Source of the DNA: Chloroflexota bacterium
GTDB lineage: Bacteria > Chloroflexota > Dehalococcoidia > GIF9 > UBA5629
DNA length: 16,484 bases
Direction: 5' to 3'
Assembly: GCA_026389635.1 (NCBI GenBank)
Contig: JAPLHM010000207.1
Coordinates: forward strand, 1 to 16,484
Part shown: in pieces, positions 6,027 to 13,042 of the stretch
Position numbering within the stretch: the stretch's first letter is position 1
Layout of the letters: each line of letters starts with the position of its first letter
Translations under genes and position numbers: made by a program
Notes under the pieces: model-generated
The model's input: only the letters and a program-made list of their open reading frames with translations
Told to the model about the DNA's origin: nothing
Databases searched by the model: none

Positions 6027-7400
6027 ATGAAAAGCCTCTGGGTTAGGATTTTTTCTGTTGCTATTTTTACTTTCCTGGCAGGTTCATCCTTATCCTGCTT
6101 TCTTTTCGACCGTGCCATCGACCATTATAAAAAGGGCAATGAGTTGTACAGCCAGAAACAATGGGACAGGGCAATTGATGAGTACACAATTGCCATAAGC
6201 ATGGATTCCAACCAGCCATTTTTCTACATCAACCGCGCCCTTACATATAACCAGATCGGGGAATATGACCTTGCCATTGCCGACTGCACAAAGGCAATCG
6301 ACAAGAAACAGAATATACCCCTGGCTTATACCACGCGGTCGTCAGCCTACAATGAAAAGGGTATGTACAATCTGGCCTTTCTCGATGCAGGCAGGGCCAT
6401 TGAGCTCAATCCCAAGCTGGCCCTGGCCTATATCAACCGCGCCTGGGCCTTCTACGGCCTGGGCAGTTACCGTGAATCCATAGCCGACTGCAGCGAGGCT
6501 ATCAAGCTTGAACCTGACCGCACCATGGCCTACATCTTCAGGGCCATGGACAATAACGAGATGGGCAAATATGAGCTTGCCATGGAGGACTGCAACAAAG
6601 CTATAGAATTGGACCCTACCCTTCCCCTAGCTTACGTCAACCGGGCCTGGGTATATAACCAGACGGGTGGGTACGAAAAAGCTATAGAGGATTGCACCAC
6701 CGCTATCGGCCTGGACCCCAGGATCGCCACTGCATATGTCAACCGCGCCTGGGCCCAGACGGCCAGGGGTAATTATGATACTGCCATTGCAGATTGTGAC
6801 AGGGCAATCCAGCTTAATCCTAACCTGCCCTATGCCTATACCCAGAGGGCATGGGCTTACTTCGAAAAGGAGCCCTATGATAAAAGCAAAGACTGGTGGA
6901 CAATGGGGATGGATGACTGCAACAAATCCATTGAATTGAACCCGAAGTCGGCATTAGCCTACAATATGCGGGCGCGTGGTTACATCCTCAGGCAGGAGTA
7001 TCGTCTGGCAGTTGCTGACGCTACACGCGCCATAGATTTAAGCCCTGAATTTGCCCTACCCTATACGACGCGGGCCAAGGCATACAGTGAGATAAAACAG
7101 TACGACCTTGCCATTGCAGATTGCACAAGGGCTATCGCGCTGAATCCCAGGTTAGCCACTGCCTTCGATCACCGCGCCTGGGCGTATAACGGCAAGGGTA
7201 TGTACGAACGTGCGCTGGAAGACGCAAATGAGGCCATCCGGCTTCAATATGACATGGCCTGGGCTTACTACACGAGGGCGCTAATCCATAAAAACATGGG
7301 CGATAAAGACAAAGCCTGGCAGGATATTGAAAAGTGCCTCGAGTATACCACCGACCCCAAGCTTGTTGAAGCGGCCAGGGCACTCATGGGGATACTCTGA
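6027..7400 (+). CDS. Exported TPR-repeat protein with twelve TPR units
   Basis: A 457-residue protein built almost entirely of tetratricopeptide repeats. A signal peptide or lipoprotein signal comes first (MKSLWVRIFSV..., SSLSC with possible lipid-anchored Cys24; the box is not canonical because Ser, not Leu or Val, sits at -3). From about residue 27 to the end there are about 12 units of 34 residues with the pattern A-Y-x-N-R-A-x-A-Y, G-x-Y-D-x-A-I-A-D-C, A-I-x-L-x-P. Unit 8 has an insertion (YDKSKDWWTMGMDDC). The highly regular repeats suggest a protein-protein scaffold on the outer face of the membrane; the partner is unknown. The ribosome binding site GAGGT (6016-6020) lies six bases before the ATG. 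Repeats are also similar at DNA level, for example 6267-6293 and 7104-7130. The gene is convergent with the glycoside-hydrolase-like gene. Confidence 0.9.
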   Translation: MKSLWVRIFSVAIFTFLAGSSLSCFLFDRAIDHYKKGNELYSQKQWDRAIDEYTIAISMDSNQPFFYINRALTYNQIGEYDLAIADCTKAIDKKQNIPLAYTTRSSAYNEKGMYNLAFLDAGRAIELNPKLALAYINRAWAFYGLGSYRESIADCSEAIKLEPDRTMAYIFRAMDNNEMGKYELAMEDCNKAIELDPTLPLAYVNRAWVYNQTGGYEKAIEDCTTAIGLDPRIATAYVNRAWAQTARGNYDTAIADCDRAIQLNPNLPYAYTQRAWAYFEKEPYDKSKDWWTMGMDDCNKSIELNPKSALAYNMRARGYILRQEYRLAVADATRAIDLSPEFALPYTTRAKAYSEIKQYDLAIADCTRAIALNPRLATAFDHRAWAYNGKGMYERALEDANEAIRLQYDMAWAYYTRALIHKNMGDKDKAWQDIEKCLEYTTDPKLVEAARALMGIL

Positions 7401-7428
7401 ATTTAACCGTTTGAATGCAGTAGCCGTA

Positions 7429-8424
7429 CTAATTCTTAATCTTATTCTTGATTACGGTCCACAGGTCTGGGCCCGATTTCGGTAAATACCAGTCGCTTTT
7501 CATGTCCCACTGGTCAACCGGCCCCCAGCAAAAGAAGGAGACGCCGTCAAGTTCCTGTATCTTCACAGCTTCATCGATATCCCTTTCAAGACTGGCCGCA
7601 GTAGTCCGCTGAAATTGCTTCGGGTATTCAAAGGCAGATATGGACATCCATACTTTTACCTCGGGCTGACGTTTTTTAATGGCATTTACAAAAAATGCTC
7701 CTGCATCCGCGATCACGGTCGGCCACTGTAATTTATTGTTGGCCAGGTAGTTGGAATACAGGTTAAGTGAAATGATATCCGCGATTTTATTATCCAGCAT
7801 GGCCTTTACGTGGTCAGGAAATTCGCCTTTATCCCCGCCGTACATGCGGGCATGGATGGGCCTTGTCGGATCGGCTTCAAGCACATCTGCCCTGGCCTGC
7901 TTGAGCTGCTCGATGGTAATCCTGCTATTGGGCCAGTCCGGGCAGCCCGCGCCCGCTCCGCTGGGCAGATTTTCCCCGAATTCGTTGCTGATGTCCCACG
8001 CATATATGGCAGGATGGTCCTTGAGGGCGTTGATCCAGCCTTGAACACGCTCCTTTTGCCATACCGGCCGCTTGCCCTCTGGCAACCGCTGCCAGTCGGA
8101 ATCGGTAAACCCCCAGGCCCTGGAGCTGAAACCCCCGTCCATAATAACCTTTAAACCGGCAGACTGCGCCTGGTCAAGAAAGGCCCGCGCCATGCCGACA
8201 CGCTGCTCCATCCCCCATTCGGTGGATATCACTTCAATCCCGGCATCCTTCATATCGATGAAATCCTGCTGAGGAAGATCGATACCCACCCCTTTCATAG
8301 AGATAAGCTTTCCAGCGGATGCTGAATTTGCAGGTGCAGGCCGGGTAGTATTATCCACGGGCGAAGTACAACCGGCGGAAAATATAAATACGGCCACAAG
8401 CGACACAATAAGATTGTTTTTAAT
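7429..8424 (-). CDS. Glycoside-hydrolase-like TIM-barrel lipoprotein (clan A type)
   Basis: An exported protein of about 331 residues. The body (from LISMKGVGIDLPQQDFIDMKDAG) follows the pattern of (beta/alpha)8 glycoside hydrolases: AGLKVIMDGGFSS, DHPAIYAWDISNEFGEN, and DIISLNLYSNY. The Asn-Glu in ISNEFGEN (Glu148) matches the clan A acid/base motif. VWMSISAFEYPKQF offers Glu266 as a candidate nucleophile, and FFCWGPVDQWD ends the barrel. The substrate is unknown; an envelope or exopolysaccharide is plausible. The first conventional start is GTG at 8406, which has no ribosome binding site and leaves a signal peptide with no positive charge. An ATT at 8424 gives (M)KNNLIVSLVAVFIFSAGC, a textbook lipoprotein signal, and has AAGGGGG at 8439-8433 eight bases upstream, so I use ATT. 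The gene is divergent from the deacetylase-like lipoprotein. Confidence 0.78.
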   Translation of the reverse strand: MKNNLIVSLVAVFIFSAGCTSPVDNTTRPAPANSASAGKLISMKGVGIDLPQQDFIDMKDAGIEVISTEWGMEQRVGMARAFLDQAQSAGLKVIMDGGFSSRAWGFTDSDWQRLPEGKRPVWQKERVQGWINALKDHPAIYAWDISNEFGENLPSGAGAGCPDWPNSRITIEQLKQARADVLEADPTRPIHARMYGGDKGEFPDHVKAMLDNKIADIISLNLYSNYLANNKLQWPTVIADAGAFFVNAIKKRQPEVKVWMSISAFEYPKQFQRTTAASLERDIDEAVKIQELDGVSFFCWGPVDQWDMKSDWYLPKSGPDLWTVIKNKIKN

Positions 8425-8494
8425 CCTCGCAACCCCCTTCGTCGATGCCTCTATAATAGAACAAGTATTAGTTTTTAGGAAACCGGCCTCAGCT

Positions 8495-8524
8495 TTGACC
8501 TCAACAGGGCATACGTTTTATTAT
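8495..8524 (+). promoter_or_regulatory. Promoter of the tandem deacetylase-like gene, probably leaderless
   Basis: TTGACC (8495-8500) and TATTAT (8519-8524) are 18 bases apart, each five of six to consensus. The downstream ATG at 8531 starts seven bases after the -10 box, exactly where transcription should begin. No ribosome binding site precedes that ATG, which fits a leaderless mRNA. Confidence 0.55.
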
Positions 8525-8530
8525 AAGCAC

Positions 8531-10390
8531 ATGCAGTTAAACATGTGGAAATGCATTCAGGTTCTAACATGCCTGGCTTTGCTGTCCGGTTCCGGATGCA
8601 CAGCGACGCCTGTTATCCCGGCAGTAACTCCGGCTGCGCAACCTGATCATGTAAGAAAACTGGGAACGCGGCCTTATGCGGGGGGCGGGGCCATTATATT
8701 CGTGGTTGACCAGATATCTGATTCTAACCTGCGGCTAACAGCAGACCAGATTATCAGGAAGTTCGCTGAAAATGACGCTCCCCTTGATGTTGCACTGGCG
8801 CCGGCCGCGGGAATTTTTGAACGTGAAAGCCTGGATTACTGGACCCCCTATATCGATGCCGGAATTATGGATATAAGCCTGGATGGTTACGGGCTACGCT
8901 GGCCCTCGGCGGTTAGTGATAATCTCAGCGCGGCCTACACGGATCTTAAATCCTATTTATTAAAGGCCCGCGGCCAGTTTAAATCGGCCCTGGGCGAGGC
9001 CCCTTCCGCCTGTTTACTGCCTGCCACTGCATTCAATGAGGTCAACTATACTCTACTGGAGCAAACCGGTTTCAGTACCGTCTGCTCGGCCGATTCACCT
9101 TCTTTCAAGCCTTCAAGCATCCCGGTCAATTGGTCCGGCAAACTGGATTTGACAGGCTTGTACAGGTTACCGGTCACAGGCAAGGTAGAATTTTCATCGC
9201 CTCCATCCGGCCAGGGAAGTGCACCCGGCAAGGAAGATCCCAATTCGGCGCTTCTTGCGGCTATCAAATCAAGTCTCTCCACCTTAGATGTGGCAGTCGT
9301 CGAAATGCAACCGGCCTCTTTCCTGGGAAAGGATGGAAAGACAGACCCTGCCAAAATCGCGCAGTTGCCAGGGCTGATAAAATCATGTAACAACCTTGGA
9401 GAATTAACGACTTTCCAGAGCTGGTCCCGGTTCTCCTACGACATATTGACGCTGCGGCCACAACAACGGCCCTTACCGCCTTACAACGGTGGACCCGTAA
9501 TAATCTTCAGGATGGATGATGTCTCCAAAGGTTACCTTGAGGACATCGATAAAGAGATTATCAAAATCTTTAAGGATAACGGCGTGCCGGTTGATTGCGG
9601 CATAGTCGCATTTGCCAATGGCAGCGATACGTTCGATATACCCTGGCTGCGGCAAAACTTCGACCAGGGTTTGGTCGGCATCAGCGTACACGGCTATGAC
9701 TGGACCTATTATCAGCTTGACACCACCAAGGAACTTAGATCCAAGAGAAGCCAGCTCGATAACCCGTGCCTTACGGTTACCGCCTCAGAGATTGACGCGC
9801 CGAAATCAGAGCTAACTTACATGTATATCCGTTCCATGCTCATCAGGGCACGCGCCCAGTATTTCAAGTACTATGGTGCCATTCCCGTTGCATTCACGGT
9901 CCCTACCGATTTCTTCGATGAAACCGGCTACAGGGCGGTGGATGATGCCGGTTTCAAGGTTTTTTCCACCCAGATCAACGCTGACCGTCACCCTTCATCC
10001 CGGGTGCCGGTTGATTATTTCGGTATATACGATCCAAACGGCATGTACAGGATTCCTACAGCCAGCGATGTCTGCACCTGGGGTGATAGCTGCATCTGGG
10101 GTGATATTTTCGATGTCAGCCGGGCCGCTTCTATAAAAGGCTACTGCCAGTACCATGGCGCTTACGACGATGTTTACGAGTATAATGATTTTACGGTTAT
10201 GCTCTGCGGAACGCTTGAAAGCCTGGGTGTGGCCGCCGTGGGTATCCATCCCAGCGCATTTGTTGACAAGGACGGTAAGCCGGACATGGTCAAGCTGGAA
10301 AAGCTGGACCGGATACTCAAATGGTGCAAGTCATTTGCAACCATCCTGACTTTTGAACAATGGTACCGGTATCAGACGTCTAAAAATTAA
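8531..10390 (+). CDS. Lipoprotein with tandem polysaccharide-deacetylase-like (DUF2334/NodB-type) domains, first one degenerate
   Basis: A 619-residue exported protein with a lipobox LSGSGC (Cys23). Two homologous halves follow, about residues 42-315 and 317-619. The second half has FRMDD (326-330, the metal-binding Asp pair of deacetylases), VHGYDW (386-391), PVAFTVPTDFF and GIHPSAF (571-577). This fits a metal-dependent carbohydrate deacetylase of the NodB/DUF2334 type. The first half aligns at each landmark but has lost the key residues: VVDQ for RMDD, LDGYG for VHGYD, EMQPASF for GIHPSAF. It may bind glycans or only support structure. Shared framing (P-x-A...F-x-E-x-x-Y...GF, TFQSW / TFEQW) shows internal duplication. 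The frame is open from 8414, but the upstream residues do not form a signal peptide, so ATG 8531 (or 8543) is the start. The divergent glycoside-hydrolase-like gene suggests joint work on envelope polysaccharide. Confidence 0.78.
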   Translation: MQLNMWKCIQVLTCLALLSGSGCTATPVIPAVTPAAQPDHVRKLGTRPYAGGGAIIFVVDQISDSNLRLTADQIIRKFAENDAPLDVALAPAAGIFERESLDYWTPYIDAGIMDISLDGYGLRWPSAVSDNLSAAYTDLKSYLLKARGQFKSALGEAPSACLLPATAFNEVNYTLLEQTGFSTVCSADSPSFKPSSIPVNWSGKLDLTGLYRLPVTGKVEFSSPPSGQGSAPGKEDPNSALLAAIKSSLSTLDVAVVEMQPASFLGKDGKTDPAKIAQLPGLIKSCNNLGELTTFQSWSRFSYDILTLRPQQRPLPPYNGGPVIIFRMDDVSKGYLEDIDKEIIKIFKDNGVPVDCGIVAFANGSDTFDIPWLRQNFDQGLVGISVHGYDWTYYQLDTTKELRSKRSQLDNPCLTVTASEIDAPKSELTYMYIRSMLIRARAQYFKYYGAIPVAFTVPTDFFDETGYRAVDDAGFKVFSTQINADRHPSSRVPVDYFGIYDPNGMYRIPTASDVCTWGDSCIWGDIFDVSRAASIKGYCQYHGAYDDVYEYNDFTVMLCGTLESLGVAAVGIHPSAFVDKDGKPDMVKLEKLDRILKWCKSFATILTFEQWYRYQTSKN

Positions 10391-10414
10391 TGGGTTGCCG
10401 CGCGGACGTGAGGG

Positions 10415-11383
10415 TTATGCCCCGCCCTTGTACCAGGTTATATATTTATCAAGCCCATCGCTCAATACGGTCAGCGGCCTGTACTTGAGGAGTTTCTCTG
10501 CTTTGTCCACATTAGCCACGCGGTTGAAAACCTCGATCTCCCGGGTGCGCCTGTGATCATAGTCCACGTGCCTGATATTAACCTTGCCGGACAGGTTAAG
10601 CCGTGTAAGCACCAGGTCAGCAAGGTAATTGATGGATACGTCCCTGCCCGTACCGAAGTTAAGCACCTGGTTGACTCCCCCATCCGTCACCCCGGTAAGA
10701 AGTGACATGCGGGCGCTGTCGTCAATAAATGTAAAATCGCGGGTCTGGTTCCCGTCTCCGTAAACGCGGATCTCCTCACCCTTTAAAGCCCTGCTGACGA
10801 AACGGGACAACACGAAGCGATCGTCCTGGCGCGGACCGTAAACATTGAAATAGCGCAAGGCAGCATATTCAAGACCATACTTCTGGTAATAGGCCTGGCA
10901 AAAATGTTCACCCATAAGCTTGGTCAGGGCATAAGTCGACTTGGGATTAAACGGACCTTCCTCAACCATGGGTTTAAGCGAGTCACCGTAAACCTCGGAG
11001 GAGGACGCAAATATAAAGCGCTTGACCTTATTCTTAGCCGTGAGGGAGATGACATTCGAGGTGCCGCCTACCTCGACATTCAGCAGGTTGACCGGTTCAT
11101 CCTGTGTTTCTTCCACTCCCACCACGGCTGCAAGGTGGAAAACCATGTCCTGGCCTTCAAACAATGGCTCAATAGCCTGGATATCTGTAACGTCCAGCCG
11201 GTGGATTGACAGGTTCTTATGGCCCTCCAGGTGTTCTATCTTATTGCCGCACAGCATAGTGTCGATGACAGACACACGGGCGCCGAGGTCAAGCAGTTTT
11301 TCCACGAGGTGCGACCCTATAAATCCTGCCCCCCCTGTGACCAGTACCCGCTGCCCGTCATATTTTTCTAAAATATCACTCAT
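10415..11383 (-). CDS. NAD-dependent nucleotide-sugar epimerase/dehydratase (extended SDR)
   Basis: A 322-residue cytoplasmic enzyme of the extended short-chain dehydrogenase family. TGGAGFIG (16-23) is the Rossmann glycine motif for NAD(P). VFHLAAVVGVEET is the LAA segment. SSSEVYG (127-133) gives the catalytic serine, and YALTK (151-155) gives the catalytic Tyr and Lys. YFNVYGPRQ and VYGDGNQTRDFTFIDD are typical of UDP-glucose/UDP-GlcNAc 4-epimerases and related dehydratases or decarboxylases. The length is standard. Sequence alone does not tell epimerase from dehydratase or UDP-xylose synthase. CAGGA (about 8 bases upstream) precedes the ATG at 11383. It lies 71 bases downstream of the glycosyltransferase gene on the same strand, so it probably supplies or modifies the sugar nucleotide for that polymerase. 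Confidence 0.9.
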   Translation of the reverse strand: MSDILEKYDGQRVLVTGGAGFIGSHLVEKLLDLGARVSVIDTMLCGNKIEHLEGHKNLSIHRLDVTDIQAIEPLFEGQDMVFHLAAVVGVEETQDEPVNLLNVEVGGTSNVISLTAKNKVKRFIFASSSEVYGDSLKPMVEEGPFNPKSTYALTKLMGEHFCQAYYQKYGLEYAALRYFNVYGPRQDDRFVLSRFVSRALKGEEIRVYGDGNQTRDFTFIDDSARMSLLTGVTDGGVNQVLNFGTGRDVSINYLADLVLTRLNLSGKVNIRHVDYDHRRTREIEVFNRVANVDKAEKLLKYRPLTVLSDGLDKYITWYKGGA

Positions 11384-11454
11384 TACCGTATTCCTGTAAC
11401 TGTTAACTCCGTTCTAAAATGCTTGAACTGAACACTCCAGAGACCGGCTAAGAA

Positions 11455-12981
11455 TCAGATTTCAGACCTCTTGGCAGGCCTGGCAGGTAATTCAAGCATA
11501 GGGGCTGCCGCTGCGGGTTGTTGGCCCTGGTCAGCATCGCCGATGCGGGTAACCCTCTCACGTTTGAGATAGGTGCCACCCGCCACGATTATATCTATCA
11601 AGGCCTTTATCATTGTAAAATCAAGGAACTGTTTATATCCGATAATAAATAATGGTGAATATAGCGCCAGCTTGAGATCGTCATCGGCCACCAGTATAGC
11701 AAGTATGGACAACAGTACCTGCAGCGTGGCAAAAAGTGCAAAGGCCATCACCAGGGTCATCCATTCGCCGTCGATCAGCATTACGATCGAAGTAACGATA
11801 ACAACCAGGCTGGCAAAAGGTACCAGCGTCATGGATAACAGCATGTATGGCAACGTCAGCTTATTCATAATTCCGAACCTGGGATTAAAGAAAGCGTCCC
11901 TGTGTTTCCAGAAATTTTGAAAATCACCTCGGAACCAGCTCAGGCGCTGGCGGTAGACGTCGCGTAAAGTGTCAGGGGCCTCTGTATAACAGACCGCCTC
12001 GTTGCTGCCGTGCAGTATTTGGTGCGATTTAAGCAGTTTGATAGTTATATCGAAATCCTCGAGCAGGTAATCAGGATCATAAAACCCCGCTTCTTCGAGC
12101 GCCGTCTTGCGAAAAGCGCTGAAAGCACCGGAGGCGACAGTCAGGGAACCGAAATTCTCGAAGGCCCTCCTCACGATCTGAATCTGGACGATGTATTCCA
12201 GCGCCTGTAGCTTGGTCAGCAATTTATTGCGGTTAAATACCTTCAGGTTCCCTGCCACCCCGGCCACCTGGGGATTTTCAAAGCCCCTGACCATCTCTGT
12301 TATGGCGGCACGTGATATCATGCTATCAGCATCCACGGTCATAATTATTTCACCCGAGGAAACCGCGATACCCGTATTTAGCGCGGCGAATTTCCCTCCG
12401 TTGGGACGCCGCACAACCTTAACACCGCGCCGGCTGAATTCACTGGCCACAGAATATGTATTATCGCTGGACCCATCATCGACCACTATGATTTCCTTGT
12501 TGGGATATTCAGCTTCGAGCAGGGTTTCAATCGTCCTTGCGACTACTTTTTCCTCGTTATATGCGGGTACGATGATGCTGACACGCGGTTTATACGTGCT
12601 TGGCTGGAACACCTCTTTTGTCTGTTTCAACTTATGAAAAATGGCCAGGGGTACGGTCAGGAAATTGATCATCATGGTAAATATCAATGAAACCAGCAGC
12701 ACATATATAAGGGCCGAAGGAACAACATCCCAAAGAGTCGCTACGAAAATTATGAAGATAACCGTGAAGACTACAAGCAAAGATGTGAGGTTCTGCCAGG
12801 GGTTTGGTTTTGACTCCCTGATCTGTTTGCCTTTCACCAGCCTGGACAGAAAATGGAATACTACGATTATGATGAGTGCGCCGAGCGCTATCCAAACTGA
12901 CTCGGCGGGCATAAAATAAAATATGCCCATAAGCAGTATGAGAAAAAGGGCTGCAACAACAAAAATAGCAATATTCTTCAT
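11455..12981 (-). CDS. Membrane processive glycosyltransferase, family 2 (poly-GlcNAc/cellulose/hyaluronan synthase type)
   Basis: A 508-residue membrane protein. Four hydrophobic stretches (about 4-23, 29-47, 65-84, 87-115) come before a cytoplasmic GT2 domain, and three or so helices follow (about 375-470). The GT-A core begins PRVSIIVPAYNEE (132-144), with DDGSSDN (168-174), VDADS (216-220, the DxD metal motif), LEDFD (307-311, the catalytic-base region), and QRLSWFRGD (345-353), the Q-x-x-x-W motif of processive synthases. This set is shared by PgaC/IcaA, BcsA and HasA, so it most likely polymerises and extrudes a beta-linked polysaccharide. The donor sugar is not predictable. The C-terminal tail is Gln/Ala/Pro-rich and probably disordered. 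No ribosome binding site is visible right before the ATG. It follows the 787-residue receiver gene by 61 bases, suggesting shared transcription. Confidence 0.9.
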   Translation of the reverse strand: MKNIAIFVVAALFLILLMGIFYFMPAESVWIALGALIIIVVFHFLSRLVKGKQIRESKPNPWQNLTSLLVVFTVIFIIFVATLWDVVPSALIYVLLVSLIFTMMINFLTVPLAIFHKLKQTKEVFQPSTYKPRVSIIVPAYNEEKVVARTIETLLEAEYPNKEIIVVDDGSSDNTYSVASEFSRRGVKVVRRPNGGKFAALNTGIAVSSGEIIMTVDADSMISRAAITEMVRGFENPQVAGVAGNLKVFNRNKLLTKLQALEYIVQIQIVRRAFENFGSLTVASGAFSAFRKTALEEAGFYDPDYLLEDFDITIKLLKSHQILHGSNEAVCYTEAPDTLRDVYRQRLSWFRGDFQNFWKHRDAFFNPRFGIMNKLTLPYMLLSMTLVPFASLVVIVTSIVMLIDGEWMTLVMAFALFATLQVLLSILAILVADDDLKLALYSPLFIIGYKQFLDFTMIKALIDIIVAGGTYLKRERVTRIGDADQGQQPAAAAPMLELPARPAKRSEI

Positions 12982-13042
12982 GGCGCTTGAGTGGTTATTA
13001 TCCTGTATACGCAGGGGTATTGAATTAACCCGTAATCGGCAA

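Noticed and set aside
8414..8530. Upstream extension of the tandem deacetylase-like protein
   Set aside because: The added 39 residues do not form a signal peptide, cross the promoter boxes, and overlap the start of the divergent gene.
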